Positions 32,588-36,975 of a stretch of 36,975 nt of DNA are shown here, in pieces (positions within the stretch are counted from its first letter, which is position 1; each line of letters begins with the position of its first letter). Origin of the DNA: Folioceros fuciformis (lineage: Eukaryota; Anthocerotophyta; Anthocerotopsida; Anthocerotales); contig JBNGIO010005721.1 in NCBI GenBank assembly GCA_049999805.1, forward strand, positions 43,654 to 80,628, read 5' to 3'. The notes beneath the pieces are model-generated. The model was not told the origin of the DNA. It ran no database searches and saw only the letters and a list, made by a program, of their open reading frames with translations. The translations under genes and the position numbers were made by a program.

Positions 32588-32896
32588 GAAGCCAACGAGA
32601 TCGTGAATCCACCATCGCTTACAGCAAGGCTATAAGAACAAACAACATGGAAGCGGCACCGGAGTAACCTCTTGTTGCACAGAGCTGGACCTCTGCATAC
32701 AACAAGAATAGACTTGGCCCGACTCCCACAGAATGACGAAATAATTATATATTATAATAAATGTTGAGTAGTGCAACAAAACTTGGTATTTTACCATCAG
32801 TGCTTCCTCTTGCGAGGAGACTCTCTGGCTGCTCTCGCTAAATCTAGGCGGTGAACCCTACGAAGAGGACAGTCATGGACGGCAGCGTCGTCCATG
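32588..32896. other. Gap between RRN3 3' end and PPR promoter
   Basis: 309 bases hold the RRN3 3' region and the promoter of the minus-strand PPR gene. Just past the RRN3 stop, another frame stays open to 32797 and ends in a basic tail (RESPRKRKH). It is treated as non-coding. Confidence 0.45.
32741..32761 (-). promoter_or_regulatory. AT-rich TATA-like block before the 6-triplet PPR gene
   Basis: On the minus strand this reads as overlapping TATAATATATAAT-type sequence, about 160 bases upstream of the start codon at 32587. It could serve as a TATA box, or as part of the RRN3 poly(A) region, since that gene ends at 32897 on the same strand. Confidence 0.35.
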
Positions 32897-35800
32897 TCAC
32901 TGAGTACGTTGCAGCACCGCAGGTAGGCGTGCCGGTAATGTGGAGAGGGACATATATTCCATAGACTCTTCGAAGGAGAACCCACACTCGTCATCCTGGT
33001 AGTACATTTGGTGGTGATCAGGTTCCAAACTTTTCGCACCATCCATGTCAAGGGAAGTTCCAGTAGCGTCGACTGATTCAAGTTCTTCGGCATCGTCGAC
33101 ATCCGACACGTCCTCATCACAGCGGGGACGCACCATGGACCAAAATAAGAAATTCGGCCTGATGTGTCTGCAGCGGAAACAAGCAGTCAGAGGAACAGAC
33201 ACTGACCATGCTAAAAATTTGCTCTCAACGGACTATCAACGACTCATGCTGACCTTTCGGAATGCCGCAGCAAGTAGGGATCGAATGGGAAGAACATGTC
33301 CATGGGATGCTTGCCATCAAACCAGCACAGCTGTTGCTCGTTTTCCTTCTTGTTCTGCTCCATCAAGTCTCGACAATCCAGCAGGTGAGCAGATTCTGCT
33401 TGCCTGAAGAACTCCTCCACCACAGAGGGCAAGCACATCTGCCAGGCGAGACAGCGTGAGTCATTCACATCTAACCCGCACAGCGAGCGTGACCAACATT
33501 GGGTGGCATGAACCCTACCTTCAAAGGATTGAGTCTTTTGTGCTCGAAGAGTTCCTTAAGGTGCATACTTCGAAGCACACGCTCATGCTCGCTGTCATCT
33601 AATAGGTCGCTGAGCTTGAAACAAAGCACGTACATGATAGCCTACAAGACCAGAACACCCATAGCTAACAGTCAGGCTTCTCTCATATTGTGTACTAAAA
33701 AAGGCCTGAAGGTCTCCAAACATCTGAGACACAGACCTGACAAGCAGAGTAGAAAACGCCACGATCAATCGGTTCATCACTCTGGACCCGGGAAAAAATC
33801 ACACACCAGTCCGATAACCTGAAATTGTCAGCTGTAAGTACCACATGGGCTCCAAAATAAAACTGCAGAAAACCCCAGTCCACAAGCCTCACAGCTCCAA
33901 CTTAGAAACACTAGTCAAACTTCAACTTGGCCAAAGCACCACAGTCCATCATGTCATGCACCTTCTCAGGCAGCTGACGACGACTCCAAGAGGCAAGTAT
34001 TTTGCACGGGCCAAGTAGCTGGCAAGATACGCTGCTGCTGACATTCTGCAGAAATGAATCACATGACCTCAGACCAAGACTCCACAAACGTGTTTTCAAT
34101 GGAAACACCAAATTCAACAGGGATCTTATTATCTGTACCTTGTGGCTGGAGGATCGTGACTGCTAATTACGATGTCACAAAGCTTTGATGCGAAATCTCC
34201 ACCACATGTTGATGGTGCAAGCGAGCAAAAATAGAAAAGAAGAAACTGAGCACAAACCCCAAATGACACGATGAGTCGGACAGCTGAGGAGCAATAAACC
34301 TCGTTCTTTCACAGACATAATTGAACATAAATCATGCGGAAGCTCACCTGAGTAAATTTTGGTTTAAAAGTACCCAAAATCGTAGAATAAAAGGAGCGCA
34401 TCAAAGTCTCGAAGACCTGCTAAAGTTCCCAGAGTGCCAACGACGGTAAGAAGTTCCGTCTTCCATAACGCTAAAAACTAGGCTGGACTAGAAGCCTTCA
34501 AATCAGCAGGACCTTTCACTGATAAAAACTACCTGACGAGCACTGGTCTCATCCGGCAAGCTCTGTAGATACTGAAGGACCAAATCCATCATCATATCCA
34601 TTTTGTCTGCCATCTCATCTAGCGTTGGTGGCGTTGTCTTGGCCCCCCTTGACAATAATCCATGCTGTAGACGGAAGGACCCAGTTAAACTAAACTACCA
34701 AGTATGCTAAACCATAAGTCAGAAACACGACAGTCAGAGACTAGAAGCAGCATACACGTCGAGAATGCTACCTCAATTCCAGGTCCCGACGGCTCTGAAG
34801 TCCCCAAGTTCTCTTCATCCCGGTCATTAGCCTCCTCTAATTCCATGTGGAATAAGAACACCTTGCTACTATCTTCTCCTCTCAAGATATCCTCCCATCT
34901 GATCTCTACCTGAAAACCAGATTGGCATCCATTTTTAACATTTGGAAGAAGTAATCCCAAGCTAGAGGTAACACAACCCAGCTGATGAAAATTGGCTCCC
35001 TCCTTAGAGGGAATGCTCCGATATCAGGAATATTCACACAAACTCAGATTGAGATGTTACAGTTCAAAAGTATGCTCACATCAATCTCCATAAGTTTATC
35101 CACAACTGCTGGAAGCATAAGTCCGCGGTTGACATCGCCCGTAGTATTCCTGTCCAGGTGCAACATACTTTCCAGATAAAGAACAATCCACTGCAGAGCG
35201 ACAAACAGGAGTTATTCTCTGAAACAATATCCTCTTCCCTCAACAAGATTGCAAGATCACTTCTGGACGTTCCAAGCACCTCTTTTGGACTAGATTTATG
35301 AGGGAACATTTTGAACACCCTTGACTGCAGGATCAGGCGAGACGTTGGAACCAGCTCCAACAGGCTTGCTATTGCTGTATGAAGGATTTGCACACAATCG
35401 TCCTTCCTTGCCAGGTGCTCAGCCTTTGATCCGCGCGCCTTTTCCATTGCAGCCAATGAGCTCTTCCATCGGTGCCTGTGGTGAGAATCCAAAAAGGCCG
35501 GCATCCCGCAAGAGGGAGGCAAAAAATTCCGAACGAGCATGTCTACACACAGATCTCTGCATCCGCCTTTTGCAGTGGCCTGTCAACAACGACCACAAAA
35601 CCCATGTAACCATACCTCCATGGGACCTAGTACACACATCCTTGCACCAACGAAAGAAAATTGATGCAGCATACCAGATTCACCACGAAATCCAGCAGAG
35701 CTTCTCCTACTCTTCGTTCGTACAGCCAAATGCTCATACCCAAAACCTGCGTACACAGAGGTACCAAATTCTTGAACAAAACAACTCCAAACGCCTGGGC

Positions 35801-36261
35801 CAGCAACTTCAACAACACAATTCGCCACTCTTACGTGAGTAAGAAGACCCTCATGTGCTCTCTGATCTATCCATGACACTGTGTAAGTCAGCATCTTGAG
35901 CCGGACCTGCGAAATTTGAAACATCAGAGACGCACAATAGAGACCCAACAAATAGGGCATCAGTGCTGGCAGCTTCAGAAACCAACCATAAGACATGCAG
36001 TGCTGACAGGATCATCCAGCTGGACATCCTTCAGCAGTCCCAGCAGCTCGTTGTATTTAGTCACATTACCCTGCAATCCAGCACAAAGGGAGTGAGACCA
36101 GCCAAAGATCTTCCACCAAGAGGCCCCCCCGGAACAAAAAGCACGGAGATGGAAGAGAAATTCACCTCCCGAGCCGCACTCAAGGCATTGAGGATGCATC
36201 CTTCAGTGATCAAATCCGATCTCGATACCGTGGCATCAGCATTTGCCTGATGCACAACCAT
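32897..36261 (-). CDS. RRN3: RNA polymerase I initiation factor RRN3/TIF-IA (16 exons)
   Basis: Assembled by splice signals and family similarity. Exons: 36166-36261, 35987-36070, 35835-35906, 35675-35746, 35280-35579, 35080-35190, 34772-34909, 34533-34664, 34348-34416, 34139-34245, 33962-34045, 33842-33887, 33737-33781, 33519-33641, 33254-33438 and 32897-33167. They sum to 1935 bases (644 residues), in frame throughout. RRN3 is a HEAT-repeat nuclear protein that bridges Pol I to the rDNA promoter. Landmarks: DLCVDMLVRNFLPP, LDEMADKMDMMMDLVLQYL, MSAAAYLASYLARAKYLPL, AIMYVLCFKLSDLLDD, CLPSVVEEFFRQA (~495), MDMFFPFDPYLLRHSER (~538) and IRPNFLFWSMV (~556), then an acidic stretch. The exon 2 donor (GTTGGT, 35986) is weak and the last exon could hide an 88-base intron. 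Introns are 60-170 bases. Confidence 0.9.
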
Positions 36262-36754
36262 CGTAGCGGCACCTACGATGCCCACATGCAGTCTCGGCGT
36301 GCAAGCTGGCCAACATGAATAGGTCTACGCGATTCTCTTGCCGATCAACCCCAGTCCTCGCTCGTAGGCCGTGATGCATGCATCACCTGACCGGATCCTA
36401 ACGTAACACGGTCGTCGGGGTTTAAGGATCGGTCGAAACCTAGCGCTTCTGCCCCTCGCGACGGAGGAAACGTGCGAAACGTCTCAATATCGATCCCGCG
36501 GCGGCGCCCCTTCGAGCGCACGTAACTTGTGGAAAGCTTCCGAAGTACGTCTTCTTACATAGGTATGTAGATGTATACACAGGGCCATCTCATCCGCTAT
36601 TTCATGCCGATACAGATGTTTCCTTTTCTGTTCCTCCTAACGTAGTTGACCCTCACCTGCTTACTAACCTTGGTCAGGGTTGAAGGGTGGGGCAAGCCCT
36701 AGACTTCTTTCGACCGCGCAGCCGCCGGATGCGAATGGAAATGCGAATTTCTGG
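36262..36754. promoter_or_regulatory. Shared promoter region, RRN3 (-) and SET-domain gene (+)
   Basis: About 490 bases lie between the two divergent start codons (36261 on -, 36755 or 36857 on +). The stretch must hold both promoters. It is GC-richer than the interior of RRN3. No clear TATA box is seen. Confidence 0.5.
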
Positions 36755-36845
36755 ATGGCAACACGAATTTTGGTTGCGAACGCGAATTCTGGACGCTGCG
36801 GCGAATCGGAAATTGTGAGTGCCAACGCTGAAAGCGAATGCGAAC
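36728..36845 (+). repeat. Degenerate GCGAAT repeats
   Basis: GCGAAT or GCGAAC recurs near 36731, 36743, 36776, 36782, 36801 and 36834, with related CACGAAT near 36762. Read in the plus frame they give repeated Ala-Asn pairs. The block overlaps the start of the SET gene and is either coding for a low-complexity leader or part of its 5' UTR. Confidence 0.55.
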
Positions 36846-36975
36846 GTGACGACAGAATGTCAACGGAGATGGGAATTGTGAAGGAGGCGGAAATCGAAGG
36901 CAGAGGTCGGGGCCTGGTTGCGGCTCGCAGAGTGACGGGAGGAGAGGTATTGCTGAAGGAGGCACCAATCTTGGT
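36755..36975 (+). CDS. SMYD-like SET-domain methyltransferase, 5' end only
   Basis: The plus frame is open from 36683 to the window edge. In-frame ATGs stand at 36755, 36857 and 36869. Near the edge it reads IEGRGRGLVAARRVTGGEVL followed by LKEAPIL. This is the opening of the SET domain in SMYD/ASHR-type proteins, where the 'GRGLVAAR...GEVLL.E.P' segment binds S-adenosylmethionine. Such proteins methylate lysines on histones or other proteins. If ATG 36755 is used, the leader is an Asn/Ala/Glu-rich stretch with no known domain; ATG 36857 would start close to the SET domain, as is common in the family. The rest of the gene lies outside the window, so the MYND or TPR parts cannot be judged. Confidence 0.75.
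   Translation, partial: MATRILVANANSGRCGESEIVSANAESECERDDRMSTEMGIVKEAEIEGRGRGLVAARRVTGGEVLLKEAPIL

Noticed and set aside
32797-32899. Extra last exon of RRN3 with a basic tail (RESPRKRKH)
   Set aside because: An 88-base intron from 32987 to 32900 would keep the frame and fits the usual intron size. But it would remove the stretch SFEESMEYMSLS, which matches the family near its C-terminus. The unspliced end at 32897 is preferred.

Overview
The window is nuclear DNA of a land plant. It carries spliced GT-AG genes, plastid-type acetyltransferases, an RRN3 gene, a SMYD-type SET gene and six pentatricopeptide-repeat (PPR) genes of the PLS class, a class tied to organelle RNA editing. The introns I could place are mostly about 60-170 bases long. 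The compact genes, the dense intronless PLS-PPR genes and the 'SWW' sequence at the E2/PG-box junction point to a seedless plant with heavy organelle editing (hornwort, lycophyte or fern) rather than a flowering plant. The species is an inference and is not proven.

Left part (1-6.5 kb): a repeat-rich end, a decayed acireductone-dioxygenase-like fragment (934-1160), an intronless DYW-type PPR gene (1597-4296), and an eight-exon GST-like gene (4609-6099) that I assembled from splice signals. Middle part (6.5-13 kb): a membrane RING protein (-), an intronless NSI/GNAT2-like plastid acetyltransferase (+), a ten-exon BC10-like glycosyltransferase (-), and a second GNAT (-). From 12.9 to 16.5 kb is a gene-poor, AT-richer island built largely of nested and tandem duplications.

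Right part (16.5-32.6 kb): a cluster of five related intronless PLS-PPR genes in the order -, +, +, +, -. They carry 5, 4, 7, 5 and 6 PLS triplets. Every internal L motif has an 11-18 residue insertion between its helices, while the first and last L motifs do not. All five stop just after E1-E2 and the start of the DYW domain, so none carries the deaminase core. Last comes a sixteen-exon RRN3 (TIF-IA) gene (-), assembled here exon by exon in frame to 644 residues. It is divergent from the 5' end of a SMYD-like SET gene that runs off the right edge.

The strongest novelty candidate is the PPR cluster: a locus generating RNA-binding proteins of differing reach by gaining and losing whole PLS triplets, with a non-standard L motif and no deaminase of their own. 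They would need a catalytic partner in trans. The DYW protein at the left of the window shows that such domains exist in this genome, but nothing here shows that it is the partner.
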